64,000 nt of DNA from Prorocentrum cordatum (GCA_963575745.1 CAUYUJ010017826.1:412552-476551), one strand, 5' to 3'. Shown: positions 10,213-21,060, numbered from the stretch's first letter. Made by a program: numbers and translations. The notes: generated by a model not told the origin, from the sequence alone.

Positions 10213-11340
10213 ATGCGCCCAAGACGTCCGAGAGTCGCCCCAGGCGGCCCTCGAGGCGTCCAAGACGCCCGAAGAGGCCTCCCAAGAGGCCTCCCAAGAG
10301 GGCCCCGAGCGACAGAAAGCGTCGATTTCTACTGTGTTTTTCGGTGTTTTCGGCCTCCTCGCCTCTTCGGCTTTCCGACGCTCCAAGACGGCCCAAGAAG
10401 TCCCCCCGACCGCTCCAAGACGGCCGAAGAGGACCCCAAGAGAGCCCCAAGACGGGCCAGGAGGGCCCCCAGACGGTCCCAAGACGCCGCAGGACGGCCC
10501 CAGGACGGCCCAGGAGGCGCCCAAGACGGCCCAAGAGGCACCCAAGACGGCCCCAGGAGCGGCCCAAGACGGCCCAAGACAGCCCAAGAGCGCCCAAGAC
10601 GCCCGAGATTCGCCCCAGGAGGCCCTCGAGGCGTCCAAGACGCCCGAAGAGGCCTCCCAAGAGGCCTCCCAAGAGGGCCCCGAGCGACAGAAATCGTCGA
10701 TTTCTATTGTGTTTTTCAATGTTTTTGGCCTCCTCGCCTCGTCGGCTTTCCGACGCTCCAAGACGGCCCAAGACGCCCCCCCGACCGCTCCAAGACGGCC
10801 GAAGAGGATACCAAGAGAGCCCCAAGACGGGCCAGGAGGGCCCCCAGACGGTCCCAAGACGCCGCAGGACGGCCCCAGGACGGCCCAGGAGGCGCCCAAG
10901 ACGGCCCAAGAGGCACCCAAGACGGCCCCAGGAGCGGCCCAAGACGGCCCAAGACAGCCCAAGAGCGCCCAAGACGTCCGAGATTCGCCCCAGGAGGCCC
11001 TCGAGGCGTCCAAGACGCCCGAAGAGGCCTCCCAAGAGGCCTCCCAAGAGGGCCCCGAGCGACAGAAATCGTCGATTTCTATTGTGTTTGTCAATGTTTT
11101 CGGCCTCCTCGCCTCGTCGCCTTCCCGACGCTCCAAGACGGCCCAAGACGCCCCCCCGACCGCTCCAAGACGGCCGAAGAGGACCCCAAGAGAGCCCCAA
11201 GACGGGCCAGGAGGGCCCCAAGACGGTCCCAAGACGCCGCAGGACGGCGTCCGGACGGCCCAGGAGGCGCCCAAGACGGCCCAAGAGGCACCCAAGACGG
11301 CCCCAGGAGCGGCCCAAGACGGCCCACGACAGCCGAAGAG
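10213..11340 (+). repeat. 375-bp tandem repeat, three copies
   Basis: CTTTCCGACG and its variant recur at 10,371, 10,746 and 11,121, exactly 375 bp apart. Each unit has a CCAAGACGGCC-rich part and a core with TCGATTTCTA(C/T)TGTGTTT. Because 375 is a multiple of three and the unit lacks stops, frames of 420-540 codons stay open on both strands. They are not called as genes: homologous units elsewhere have lengths that break frame. Confidence 0.9.
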
Positions 11341-11770
11341 GCGCCAAGGAGGGCCTCAGATGGCCCGAAGACGGCCCAAGAGGCACCCAAGACGGCCCGA
11401 GAGAGCCCTAAGAGCCCCCCCGCGAGGCCCAAACGAAGGCCGAAGAGGCTCCGAAACGGCCCCTACGAAGCCTTCAGTGCCTTCAGAATTCCTTCCAGGA
11501 GCGGGGGAGCGGACGAGAGGCGACCGGCATATCGAAGGCACAAAAGAACAATGTTGGACGCTCCGAGGGCCTTCGATGTTTCTCTGTTGGGGAGAGTCGT
11601 CGTAGGATCGACGATTGCCGACCGAGGGCATGGAGAATCCAGCGAAAGAGGAGAAGAAGGTGGAAAAGGAGGAGGAGGAGGAGGAGGAGGAGGAGGAGCC
11701 CGACGCCATCATGATTGCCTTTCGGCCCTGCAGCCGCACCCCCCCGCGCTTGCCCAGAGACCCCTCGCCA
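11340..11770. other. Diverged repeat and GGA tract upstream of PPR fragment 7
   Basis: CCAAGACGG words fade near 11,450. Unassigned sequence follows to a (GGA)n run at about 11,653-11,697. No gene recognised. Confidence 0.5.
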
Positions 11771-11774
11771 CGTC

Positions 11775-12000
11775 GAGCTGATGTCGTGGACGGAGTCCAC
11801 AGGTCTGCCCTAGTCAGCTACAACGCTGGGATCAGTGCGTGCGAGAAGGGCGAGGAGTGGGACCAGGCTCTGTGGCTACTCTGTAAGGCGAGGCAAGGAA
11901 AGGTGAAATGATATATTCTCCACTGCAACACTGCAATCAGGGCGTGTGGGAAATGTCAGGAGTGGCAATTCCACTATCACTTTTCAGAGACATGCAGCAA
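11775..12000 (+). pseudogene. PPR protein gene fragment 7
   Basis: The lead-in DVVDGVHRSALVSYNAGISA is followed by CEKGEEWDQALWLL and a stop at 11,911. The next unit is recognisable but frameshifted (CNQGVWEMSGVAIPLSLF, then RDMQQEKL). One PPR unit and a broken second unit survive. Confidence 0.65.
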
Positions 12001-12169
12001 GAGAAACTATAACTTGACCAGTACAGTTTAACGGGTGCCACCATAGCGTGCGGTCGCCAGGGGGAGTGACAACAAATGTTGTCGGTTGCGTACACATATA
12101 ACGGCGCACCGGGTCCGGGGGCCCGGGGCCGGGACCCCGACCACAAATGTGCGCCCCGGGGGGCCCGGA

Positions 12170-12840
12170 GGCTCGTCGGGGCTTGCCGGAGGCCTCCCCA
12201 GTCAGACAAGACGGCCCAAGAAGCGCCCAAGACGGCCCAAGAAACTTCCAAGAGGCCTCCAAGAGGGCTCCGAGATGCTGAAGATGGCCTCCAGACGTCC
12301 AAGGACGCCCCCAAGAGGCCCCAAGAAGCCTCCAACATGCGTCCCAAGAGGGCCCCTAGACGCAAAAATTGGCCCATTCCCTTCGTAAAACGTACATTTT
12401 CAACAAAGTTGTCTTTTGGGCTTTCCGACGTTACAGGACGGCCCAAGAGGCGCCCAAGACCGCCCCAAGACGGCCCAAGAAGCTTCCCAGAGGGCCCCAG
12501 GACAGCCCAAGAGGGCCCCAAGACGGCCCAAGAGGCGCCCAAGATGGCCCAAGAGGGCCCCAAGACGGGCCCAAGAGGGGGCCCAGAGGGGGACCACGAA
12601 CCGCAAGCTCGAGCCTTCCGCCCCAAGAGGCCGCCAGGAGGCCCCCAGGAGGCCCCTCAAGAGGCCCCAGGAGACCCCCAAGAGGCCCAAAGGAGGCCCC
12701 GAGAAGCCCCACATCGGCCCCCAAAATGCTTCGAACCTGCTTCCAGGAGGCCCCCGACAGGTTCAGAGGCTCCCGAGAAGCTACGTCAAACTCCCAGCGA
12801 GCGGCCAGACGAGGCCCCCCAAAAAATCCCAAGAGGGTTC
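12170..12840 (+). repeat. CCAAGACGGCC-family array
   Basis: Dense CCCAAGAGGCGCCCAAGACG words around a core at about 12,370-12,435 (GTAAAACGTACATTTTC, then GGGCTTTCCGACGTT). Frames on both strands are compositional. Confidence 0.75.
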
Positions 12841-12929
12841 CAGTATTTGTATCCTTCAGCGCTCTCTGGCCTTCTTCCCCCTGCCCCCTTCCCTGCGACT
12901 TTCGTTGACTCAAGCTCGCCTCCTCTCCA

Positions 12930-13085
12930 TTCCTCTCTCTGCCTCTCTCTCTGTCTGTTTTCTTCTTCTCTCTCTATATATTTATATCCATCTCTCTCTC
13001 TCTCTCTCTCCTTCGCTCTCTGTCTGTCTGTTTCTCTCTCTCTCTCTCCCTCTCTTTCTCTCTCTTTCTCTTTCTTCCTTTCAGA
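12930..13085 (+). repeat. (CT)n microsatellite with TATATATTTATAT insert
   Basis: About 150 bp of TC/CT dinucleotides with TCTG interruptions and a short AT stretch at about 12,975-12,990. No coding value. Confidence 0.85.
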
Positions 13086-13099
13086 TTCCGTGTCCTTGC

Positions 13100-13700
13100 G
13101 ACCTTCTGCAGTCCCCGACGTCGCCCCGGCTGGATCCGCTCGAGCGTGTCTTGTGATGTGCGGCGGAGCGAAGCCCGTCCCACAGATCAAGGCACAGGTG
13201 CGAAATGATGGGTCCATCATTTCTTGCCTTGCCATGTGCGTTTTCCCAATCGATTCCTGGGCCCGAGGTCGCAAAAATTACGACGTCGGAGGTCTGGGGA
13301 GGCGGGAAGCACGACCTGGACCTCCGACGTCTTGGAAGAATCACGACGGCGGTTTCGGTCAATTTTCGGCCTCCGGGGCCCCTCGCAGGGTCCCGGGACC
13401 GTCAGAAAACGACTCAGGATGAAAAAACACACATCCCCAGGAAGTCGTCGAGAGGTCCAGGGGCCGCGCACAGAAAGCATCACGACATCGGACGTCCAGA
13501 GAGGAGGTAGGAACACGAGGAGGAGGGAGCCCATACCTCCTGGCGACGCAACACCAAATACAACAAAAGCTTCCCCGCGACTTTCCCCAGAGACTAACTA
13601 CAGAAACTCCTTTCGTATTCTGGCCAGAAGCATCCAGAAACGATGTACATTAGCCCTGGCGGGGGGAATGATGGCGATGGTGATGTTCATGATGACGACG
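13100..13700. other. Spacer with two strong inverted repeats
   Basis: Contains AATGATGG-GT-CCATCATT at about 13,203-13,220 and the 13-bp arms GACGTCGGAGGTC / GACCTCCGACGTC at about 13,280-13,331. No gene recognised. Confidence 0.5.
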
Positions 13701-13713
13701 GTGACGATCCTAG

Positions 13714-13735
13714 CTAGAACCACGCGCGCGCTTCG
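13714..13735 (+). repeat. CTAGAACC-GCGCGC motif, copy 1
   Basis: CTAGAACCACGCGCGCGCTT, one half of the palindrome at 23,065-23,104. A possible terminus of a small dispersed element. Confidence 0.4.
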
Positions 13736-13744
13736 CGCTCCAAG

Positions 13745-14030
13745 GCTGCGCACGAGTGGCCCAGGACGGCCCCAAGACGGCCCACGAGAGCCCCAAGACG
13801 AGTTCGAGAGGGGTCCCAGACGGAGAAAGCCAACCTCGAATTCCGAGCTTCCGGCCCAAGAGGCTCCAGGAGGCGCCAAAATGCCGCCAAGAGGCGCCAA
13901 AAGGCTCCCAAAAGCACCCCAAGACGTTCCGAGAGGCACCCCAAGAGAGGTCCAAGAAACAAAAATCGTGCCATTCCTATTTTCTCTTAGGGCGTTCGGC
14001 TCCGAAGCTGGAAAACACGACCCAGAGCAG
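13745..14030 (+). repeat. CCAAGACGGCC-family block
   Basis: GGCCCAAGAGGC / GGCGCCAAAA words with a core at 13,965-14,010 (AAAATCGTGCCATTCC, TCTTAGGGCG). Confidence 0.65.
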
Positions 14031-14580
14031 GAGGGTTGAGAACAGTACTACCAGCACTGGTGTTTCACTCTTTTGCTTCCTCTTGCTCCTCGAGCCGACA
14101 GTCGGCGCCGCGTATTGACGGTGCACGCGGGCTCAGAGGAGCCCTCGGTCTGCGTCAGGGGCTGCGGCCTGCAGGCCAGAGGGAGCTTAGTTTGCGACGG
14201 CATGGTCTTGGCGTGTCGGGGCCGCTTCGTTTGAAGGGGGCATATCTGATTTGCTCGTTGTATGGAGTTAGCGGTCGAGCATGCGAATCAGAATCCCCGC
14301 CCCTGCATATCGAAACATGCCAACCTATGCTGTAGTATGCTGTCTCATTTACATACATATACATATACATATACATATATATATGCGCATATTCGCCATA
14401 TGGTTAGAGAGGGTTGGATACTCCGCCTGGTCATTTCTCCACAGGCGTGGGTGCTCGAATCCACCCAGCTGGCTGCCTGATGCCGACGAGTTGAGCCTGG
14501 TACCCCGTCGTTGCGGTGCCGCAACTCTCAGCATCTGCCTGGTGCTTGAGCAGCAGCATATTTTTCCGTACATACATGAC
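14030..14580. other. Spacer with ACATAT tract
   Basis: Unassigned sequence with a short (ACATAT)n run near 14,350-14,385. No gene recognised on either strand. Confidence 0.45.
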
Positions 14581-14581
14581 C

Positions 14582-14812
14582 AACACGCCCCAAGAGGGCG
14601 CCCGAGACCCCCACGAGGCCCCAAGCAGCCAACACGAGGCCTCCAAGACGCCTCATAACCCGTGCAATTTGACCTCCCAGAGGGCCCCGAGAGGCAACAT
14701 TGGCCCCGTTCTCTTCGGAAAACGTACATGTCAACCGGATTCGTGTTTTTTGTCTTCGCACCGAGCTTGTCCCCAAGAGGCCCCCAAGCAGACCCCAAGG
14801 GGCTTCCAATGT
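14582..14812 (+). repeat. CCAAGAGGC-family block
   Basis: CCCCAAGAGGGCG and GGCCTCCAAGACGCC words with a core at about 14,700-14,765 (TCGGAAAACGTACATGTC). Confidence 0.6.
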
Positions 14813-15654
14813 ATGTATTTATGTATGCATGTCTGTATGTATGTATGGATGGATGGGTGGATGAACGGATGGATGGATGGATGGATGGATACGGATGCGG
14901 ATGGATATGTAAATGTATATGCATATGTATATGTATGTGTATATGTGTACTTGTATGTATATGTATATGTATATGCACATGTATATGTATATGCGTACGT
15001 ACATGTATATGTAAATGAATATGTATTTGCATGTGCATAGTCATAGGTATATTTGTATATATATGTACATGCATATGTACATGTATATGTACATGTATAT
15101 GTACAAGTATATGTGTATGCACCTGTTGATGTAAATGTACTTGTATAGGTGTATGTATATATTCATGTACATGTACATGTAATGCACGTGAATATGTATA
15201 CATATCCATCTATATATGTAATATATATATATATATGTATGCGAGCTGTTGTGTATAGGTGCATCTGTACATAGGCAAATGCATGTGTATAGGTATGACA
15301 TTATTTTCAAATATAGATGCATGCGTATGCGTATGAATAATTATATGTATATGTGTATGTATATGTATAGGTTTAGGTATGCGTATGCACATATGCTTAT
15401 GTTTATGTATATGTGTATGTATACGTATATGTCTACGTAGATGTATCTGCATTTGTATATGTATCTACACATGGGCATGTATATGTATTTGTATACGTAT
15501 ACGTATATGTATATGTAGACGTAGATGCAAATGAATATGTACATCTATATTTACATGTATGTCATATGTAGATGTAGCTGTAGATGTAGATGTAGATGCA
15601 TATGGAAATGTATATGTGTATGCAGACGTATATGTATATGCCCATGTGTATATG

Positions 15655-15716
<62 letters not shown>

Positions 15717-15720
15717 TAGG
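14813..15720 (+). repeat. TATGTA/GGAT microsatellite complex
   Basis: Starts as (ATGT)n and (GGAT)n, continues as about 750 bp of imperfect (GTATAT)n, and ends in a pure (GA)n run at about 15,672-15,716. Tyr/Val/Cys- or His/Ile-rich frames are artefacts. Confidence 0.85.
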
Positions 15721-15789
15721 TATCCCCGTGCACGAGGCCCGGGCGACCGGGGCCGCGACCACGACTGGGCATGGGAGGACCAGGGTTCC

Positions 15790-16312
15790 CCAGTCCGCTC
15801 CCAGAGCACCCTGGAGCGGCCCTGGAGCTCCCAGACTGTCCCAGAGAGCTCCCAGAAGCCCTCGGGGACTTCGACAAGCCCTTCCAAGACAGCCCAGATA
15901 GCCTTAACGTGGTCCAGGATGGGTTCGAGACCGCAAATACACAGCCCAAGAGGCCTCCAAGAGGCCTCAAGAGAGCTCCGAGAAGCATCCCGAGAGCCCG
16001 AAGAGGCTCAAATCCTTGATTTCCGTTGGTTTTTGAAATGTTTTTCGGTGTCTCGCGTTTTCGACCTCCCGGCGCTCTACGACAGCCGACGGCGCCCCCA
16101 AACCGCCGAAAAGACCTCCAACAGAGCCCCAAGATTGCCCAAGGGAGCCCGAAAATTGCCTGGGACGAGCCTCAGACGGCCCAAGAGAGCCCCAGGACAG
16201 GCCCATGCTGGGCCCCACAGCGGGAGCGGGAGGCCCCAAGGCGGCCCTGATGGCCCGAACGTGGCCCCAGATGGGCCCAACACTGCCAATACACAGCCCA
16301 AGAGCCCTCCGA
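15790..16312 (+). repeat. CCAAGAGGC-family block
   Basis: Words such as CCCAAGAGGCCTCCAAGAGG and a core at 16,013-16,075 (AATCCTTGATTTCCGTTGG, TTTTCGGTGTCTCGCG) typical of the dispersed family. Confidence 0.7.
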
Positions 16313-16338
16313 AATGTATGTATGTATGTGCATGTATG

Positions 16339-16372
<34 letters not shown>

Positions 16373-16735
16373 TGTATGTATGTATGCATGCATGCATGCA
16401 TGCATGCATGCATGCATGCATGCATGCATGCATGTATGTATGTATGTATGTATGTATGTATATATGCATATATGTATATATGTATCTATGTATGTATGTA
16501 TGCATGCATGTATGTATGTATGTATGTATGTATGTATTTATGTATGTATGTATGTATGTATGTCTGCGTGTGTATGTATGTATGTATGTATGTATGTATG
16601 TATGTATGTATGCATGCATGTATGTATGTATGTATGTATGTATGTATGTATGTATGTATGTATGTATGTATGTGTATATATATACATGATTACATACATA
16701 TACACATCTATATACATAGGCGCTTCGCGCCATGC
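16313..16735 (+). repeat. (ATGT)n tetranucleotide microsatellite with (TGCA)n core
   Basis: About 370 bp of ATGT repeats. A pure (TGCA)n stretch at 16,384-16,434 is self-complementary. The tract ends in (AT)/(ACAT) sequence. The frames reading MYVCMYVC or HTYIHTYI are repeat artefacts. Confidence 0.9.
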
Positions 16736-17150
16736 ATCTTGTTCCTTGAAGCTTTGGATCGGCTGGCTTCTCGCGGTATCCTGCGGTCCCTTCGAGGGGT
16801 CCTCGCGGGCTCGCATTGCGAATGTGCAGAGGTTGCGGAGGGGGAGTGGGAGAACTTGGTGTTCGAAGCAACGAAAGGGGCAAATGGAATGCAAGAAAAG
16901 GACTTCAGAGGGAAACTTATCGAATCCCGGGTTCGCAACCAAATTTCTTAAAAAAGGGTGCGAACCCAGGATTCTGACCAGAATGCAGCTGTATACTGCA
17001 AAGTATGAGGCAGGGGGGGCGCGGGGAGGCGCGCTGACGCGACTTTGGGACAGGCAGGCTCTACGAACGTTATGTATGGGCTTCGTTCGGAAGACGTGTC
17101 GAAACGCTCCCTGGCACGTCTGTAACCCGGTGTGGAGCGCTCAAACGTTC
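16735..17150. other. Unassigned spacer with a long hairpin
   Basis: No domain recognised. It contains a 19-bp inverted repeat with 17/19 pairing at 16,922-16,940 and 16,956-16,974 (GAATCCCGGGTTCGCA against TGCGAACCCAGGATTC), with an A-rich loop. Confidence 0.5.
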
Positions 17151-18909
17151 CGACTTGGGCCCCGTGGAATCGCTTGGAGGCTTCTTGAGCACTCTTGGGT
17201 GGTCTTGTGGGCATCTGCGGCTGTCTCGGAGGTCAGGAGAGCCGAACATGCGAGAAAGAAAAAAAAACCTTGGGGCTCTCTGGGGCCGTCTTGGGCACCC
17301 CTTGGGCTGTGTCGGGGCTGTCTGGGGCCGTCTTGGGCACCCCTTGGGCCGTGTCGGGGCTGTCTTGGGCCGGTTTCGGACTCGCTTGGAGGCCTCTTGA
17401 GCCGTCTGGCATCGGTCTTGTGAGCGTCTTCGGCCGTCTTGGCACGTCGGAACAGTGAACATGCAAAGAAGCAATAAACTTAGAAAAACCATAGGAAATC
17501 ACTGATTTTCATCTCTTGGGGGCTTCTTCGGAGGACTCTGGAAGGCTCTTGGGACCCTCTTGGTCCTTCGTAGGAGCCTTGAGAAAGCCTCTGGGGAGGT
17601 CCAAGGAGCCTCGCGTGTCCTCTCACCTTCCTCTTTGGACGGAGAGCGCTAATTTTCGCGCTCGGAGGCTGCGATCCTCGTGAGGGGCCCCGTTTCCGGA
17701 AGTCCCGGTTGGGGAGGATCCTATTTCGGGGGGGGGGGTCCCACCCCCCAGGATTATAAAGGCCTTCTTCGGAGAACTCGTGGAGGTTCTTAGAGGCCTT
17801 GTGGGGCGTCGTGGGGGAACTTCGTGAATGCTTCTTGGCGGCCCTTGGGCGCCTCGTGGCACGTCTGGGGAGCCGTTGAGGAGTCTTGGAGCTTCGTGTG
17901 GGCGTCTGGGTGCAGAGTCCTTGAAATCATAAGCCTTTTGCGCGCCTGGTGGCCCTTCTTGTGGCCTCCTGGAAGGGGCTTGGGGCCTCGCGTGGCCGTG
18001 TGGGAGCCGAGCGCGTTGCAATTGTATGTTTTTTCCCTTTTAAGCTCTGTCTGAAGCTTGTCGTGGGGCTCTCTGGGGCCGTCTTGGGCACGGCTTGGGC
18101 CGTCTGGAGGCTCTGTTGGGCCGGCTGTGGACTCGCTTGGAGGCTGCTTGGGCCCTCTGGGATTGGTCTTGTGGGCGTCTTCGGCCGTCTTGGCACGTCG
18201 GAACAGTGAACATGCAACGAAGCCAAAATCTTAGGAAAGCCATAGGAAATTAATGATTTTGATCTCTTGGGGCCCTCTTCAGAGAACTCTGCGAGGTTCG
18301 TGGGGCCTTCTCAAGCTGTCGGGGGAACCTTTAAGAAGCTTTGAAGGCAACCCGAGGACCCTCGCGTACCCTCGTAGGTGCCTCTTCGGACGAAGATCGC
18401 TCAGTTTCGCGCTGGAAGGCTACGATCCTCGTGAGGGGTGCCGTTTCTGAAGGCCGTCTTGGGGCTCTCTGGGGCCGTCTGGGGCACCCCTTGGGCCGTG
18501 TCGGGGCTGTCTTGGGCCGGTTTCGGACTCGCTTGGAGGCCTCTTGAGCCGTCTGGCATCGGTCTTGTGGGCGTCTTCGGCCGTCTTGGCACGTCGGAAC
18601 AGTGAACATGCAAAGAAGCAATAAACTTAGAAAAACCATAGGAAATCACAGATGTTCATCTCTCGGGGGCTTCTTCGGAGGACTCTGGAAGGCTCTTGGG
18701 ACCCTCTTGGGCCTTCGTAGGAGCCTCGAGAAAGCCTCTGGGGAGGTCCAAGGAGCCTCGCGTGTCCTCTCACCTTCCTCTTTGGACGGAGAGCGCTAAT
18801 TTTCGCGCTCGGAGGCTGCGATCCTCGTGAGGGGTCCCGTTTCCGGAAGTCCCGGTTGGGGAGGATCCTATTTCGGGGGGGGGGGTCCCACCCCCCAGGA
18901 TTATAAAAA
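17150..18909 (-). repeat. CCAAGACGGCC-family array, reverse orientation, with a 1,147-bp-spaced duplication
   Basis: About 441 bp at 17,322-17,762 recurs almost identically at 18,469-18,909 (GGAACAGTGAACATGCAA at 17,450 and 18,597). A more diverged copy lies at about 18,060-18,260. Reverse-strand cores read TGATTTCCTATGGTTTTTC. The duplicated part ends at a GGGGGGGGTCCCACCCCCC hairpin plus AGGATTATAAA. Confidence 0.8.
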
Positions 18910-19030
18910 TATAGAAAAGGGAATATATATATGATGTGTTGGTTTATGTATGCATAATATATAGTATATATATACACGTATAATGGGTAGGGGGTCCCGG
19001 GCCCTCCGAAGTGCACTGATTTTTCGTCTG
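18905..19030. other. AT-rich junction
   Basis: TATATA-rich sequence between the reverse and forward repeat arrays. No gene seen. Confidence 0.45.
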
Positions 19031-19039
19031 ACCGTTTCG

Positions 19040-19637
19040 GGCCCAGCGGGGGGCGCCAAAAAACGTCAAAAAGGGCCGAGAGACGTCCAAGATGGCGCCT
19101 TGATGGCCCACGACCGGTCCGAGAGAGCCCAAGACCGCACAAGAGCGTTCCAAAATTGGTCCAACATGGTTTTGAAGACAGCCCAAGAGAGCTTCAAGAT
19201 GGCCAAGATGCCCTCAAAAGTGCTCCCACGAGGCACTCAGGAGGCGAAGCAAGTAGGTTTCCTCAATGGTTTTTGAAGGTTGTTCGTGTTCTCGCTGTTT
19301 CGTGCTTCCAACGGTTCAAGACAGCCCATGAGGCCCCAGAAACCAGCTCAAGACGGCCCAAGAGGCACCCAAAGAGGGCGCCACGACGGCGCAATAGAGA
19401 GAGCCCCAAGATGGCCCAAAAAGTGCCCCAAGGCGGCCCTAGAGGCGCCCAAGATCGCCTCAAGAGGGCCCCAAGAGGGGCTCAAGAGGGGGAACACGAA
19501 CCGACAATTCGAGCCTTCCGCCCCAGTAGGCCTCCAGGAGGCCCCAAGAGACCCTACGAGAGCCTAAGAGGCCCCCTAGAGGCCTCTTAGAGGCTCCACG
19601 AGGCCCCACAGGAGCCCCCAAAGACGCCCCACGAGCA
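19040..19637 (+). repeat. CCAAGAGGC-family array
   Basis: Core at about 19,245-19,320 (TTTCCTCAATGGTTTTTG, TTCAAGACAGCCC) with CCCCAAGAGG words to the edge of the spliced-leader copy. Confidence 0.7.
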
Positions 19638-19659
19638 TCCGTAGCCATTTTGGCTCAAG
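19638..19659 (+). ncRNA. Perfect dinoflagellate spliced-leader sequence (exon copy)
   Basis: The 22 bases match the conserved dinoflagellate SL exon (TCCGTAGCC...TTTTGGCTCAAG) at every position. SL is normally joined by trans-splicing to the 5' end of nuclear mRNAs. The next bases are GTGG, so a splice donor is possible, but no Sm-binding ATTTTTGG was seen in the next 100 bp. An SL RNA gene is therefore less likely than an SL relic carried in by a reverse-transcribed mRNA. No convincing gene follows. Confidence 0.75.
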
Positions 19660-19800
19660 GTGGATCTGACTGCAGCGCGCAAGCGCTCATCATAGTTGCC
19701 CATCACCATGCGAACCCCGCGACCAGACCCCTGGGGCCCGAGGCTGCCCACTTTTCCCAAACTCCCCCCTCCCCCCGCGGTGCCCACTGTGTCCCTCGGG
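19660..19800 (+). other. Sequence following the SL copy
   Basis: A short ATG-led frame begins near 19,707 (MRTPRPDPWGPRLPTF) but merges into the dispersed repeat. Possibly the remnant of a retroposed transcript; no family recognised. Confidence 0.25.
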
Positions 19801-20220
19801 GTCCTTCGGGGGGCTTTCGGAGGGCCCGAAGGCGCTCCCCAGACGGTCCAGGAGGTTTCCGAGACGGTCCAAGAGTTCGTCAAGACGCCCATGATGGCTT
19901 CAAGGCGGCCCGAGAGGCCCCCCAAGCGCTTGAAGAGGGCTTCAAGAGGACACTTATGAGGGCCGCAAGGAACACACATCGCCCTAATTCCTTGGGGAAA
20001 CGTCTATTTTGGGCATCTGCGCTTTGTATTAATAGCGTCCACGACGGCCTCAGAGAACCCCAAGAGCGCCGCAAGACATCCCAACAAGGCCTCCAAGACG
20101 GTCCAAGAAGCTCCCAGGATCGCCCCAAAACGTCCCACAGAGCCCTCCAAGACGACCTCCGTAGGCGCCTGTGGATCCCAGAGCGCTCTGAGACAGTCCA
20201 AGAGGCCCACAAGACACCTC
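19800..20220 (+). repeat. CCAAGAGGC-family array
   Basis: GGTCCAGGAGG / CCCGAGAGGCCC words and a core at 19,985-20,040 (GGGGAAACGTCTATTTTGGG). Confidence 0.65.
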
Positions 20221-20414
20221 ACTCTGCACCCCTCCCCGCTCCTCCCAGATTCCTCCCCATCCCTCCCCGCTCCAGGCAAGTGTGCGCGAGGCGGTTGTAT
20301 CTCTGGCCGCGAGATCCTGCCAGTGTATACCTACATGTACGACCACCCTTCGGGTGATAAAGAGGTTGTGCGTGTGGTGGTGGGGGTGAGGAAGGGGAAC
20401 CAACTGGAGCTACA

Positions 20415-20670
20415 ACATAGCATTGCATCGCACAGCAGAGCATAGCATAGCATCGCATAGCATCGCACAACACAGCATAGACGAGCATCGCGTAGCATAG
20501 CATAGCATAGCATCGCATAGCATGTCATAGCATCGCATCGCATCGCGTCGCATATACTAGCATATCATCGCATGGCACAGTATGGCGTAGCATAGCATAG
20601 CATAGCATCGCATCGCACAGCATAGTATCGCATCGCATCACACCGCATAGCTTAGCCTCGCATTGATAAC
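20415..20670 (+). repeat. (AGCAT/CGCAT)n pentanucleotide array
   Basis: About 250 bp of CATAG / CATCG pentamers, encoding only artefactual MRCYAMLCYA frames on the reverse strand. Confidence 0.9.
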
Positions 20671-20806
20671 ATAGCGTACTATGCGGGCCGAACCGTACAA
20701 TGGCCGAAAGTCCGTCCAAACGGCGCTCTCGCCTCGGCGCGGGCAGCACACCGCCAGCGTCACCTGCACGCCGTGGCCAGCTTAAGTTTAAGAGCGAATC
20801 GTGAGG

Positions 20807-21060
20807 ATGTCTCAGCAGAAACCGGCTTTCTTGGTTCAGATGGGCGGGCTGGACGACATGGGCGAATCAAACGCACGTTCGGGCCTGCGGCGGCCGCCCG
20901 GGACGGTCAGGGCACCCACAAGGCGCGCGCTCGCCGTCGACGGCGGGGCGCGGCTGCGGGAGAGCAGCCCGAGGCGAGGAGGCCCTCCCCCCACGAGCGA
21001 TGCCCTGGCAGATTGGGCCAGTTTGATTGCCGCCAGTTTCCGTCGAACGCGTGCGGATCA
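20807..21060 (+). CDS. Possible 5' exon of an unrecognised gene
   Basis: ATG at 20,807 opens a non-repetitive frame (MSQQKPAFLVQMGGLDDMG, ending about ALADWASLIAASFRRTRADQ) with mixed, protein-like composition. The downstream part (HVSWNMLRRLFPCF) looks less convincing, so coding may end near 21,060 at an intron. No known domain. There is no SL relic in front and no confirmed splice site. Confidence 0.3.

Noticed and set aside
9786-11781. Frames of 420-540 codons on both strands (Arg/Pro-rich)
   Set aside because: They follow the 375-bp stop-free tandem repeat; homologous repeats elsewhere break frame and no start or domain is present.
14349-16951. His/Ile/Tyr-rich and Tyr/Val/Cys-rich frames
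   Set aside because: Translation of TATGTA and ATGT microsatellites.
20219-20749. Cys/Tyr/Met/Leu-rich minus frames that could look like a membrane protein
   Set aside because: Direct translation of the CATAG/CATCG pentamer array.
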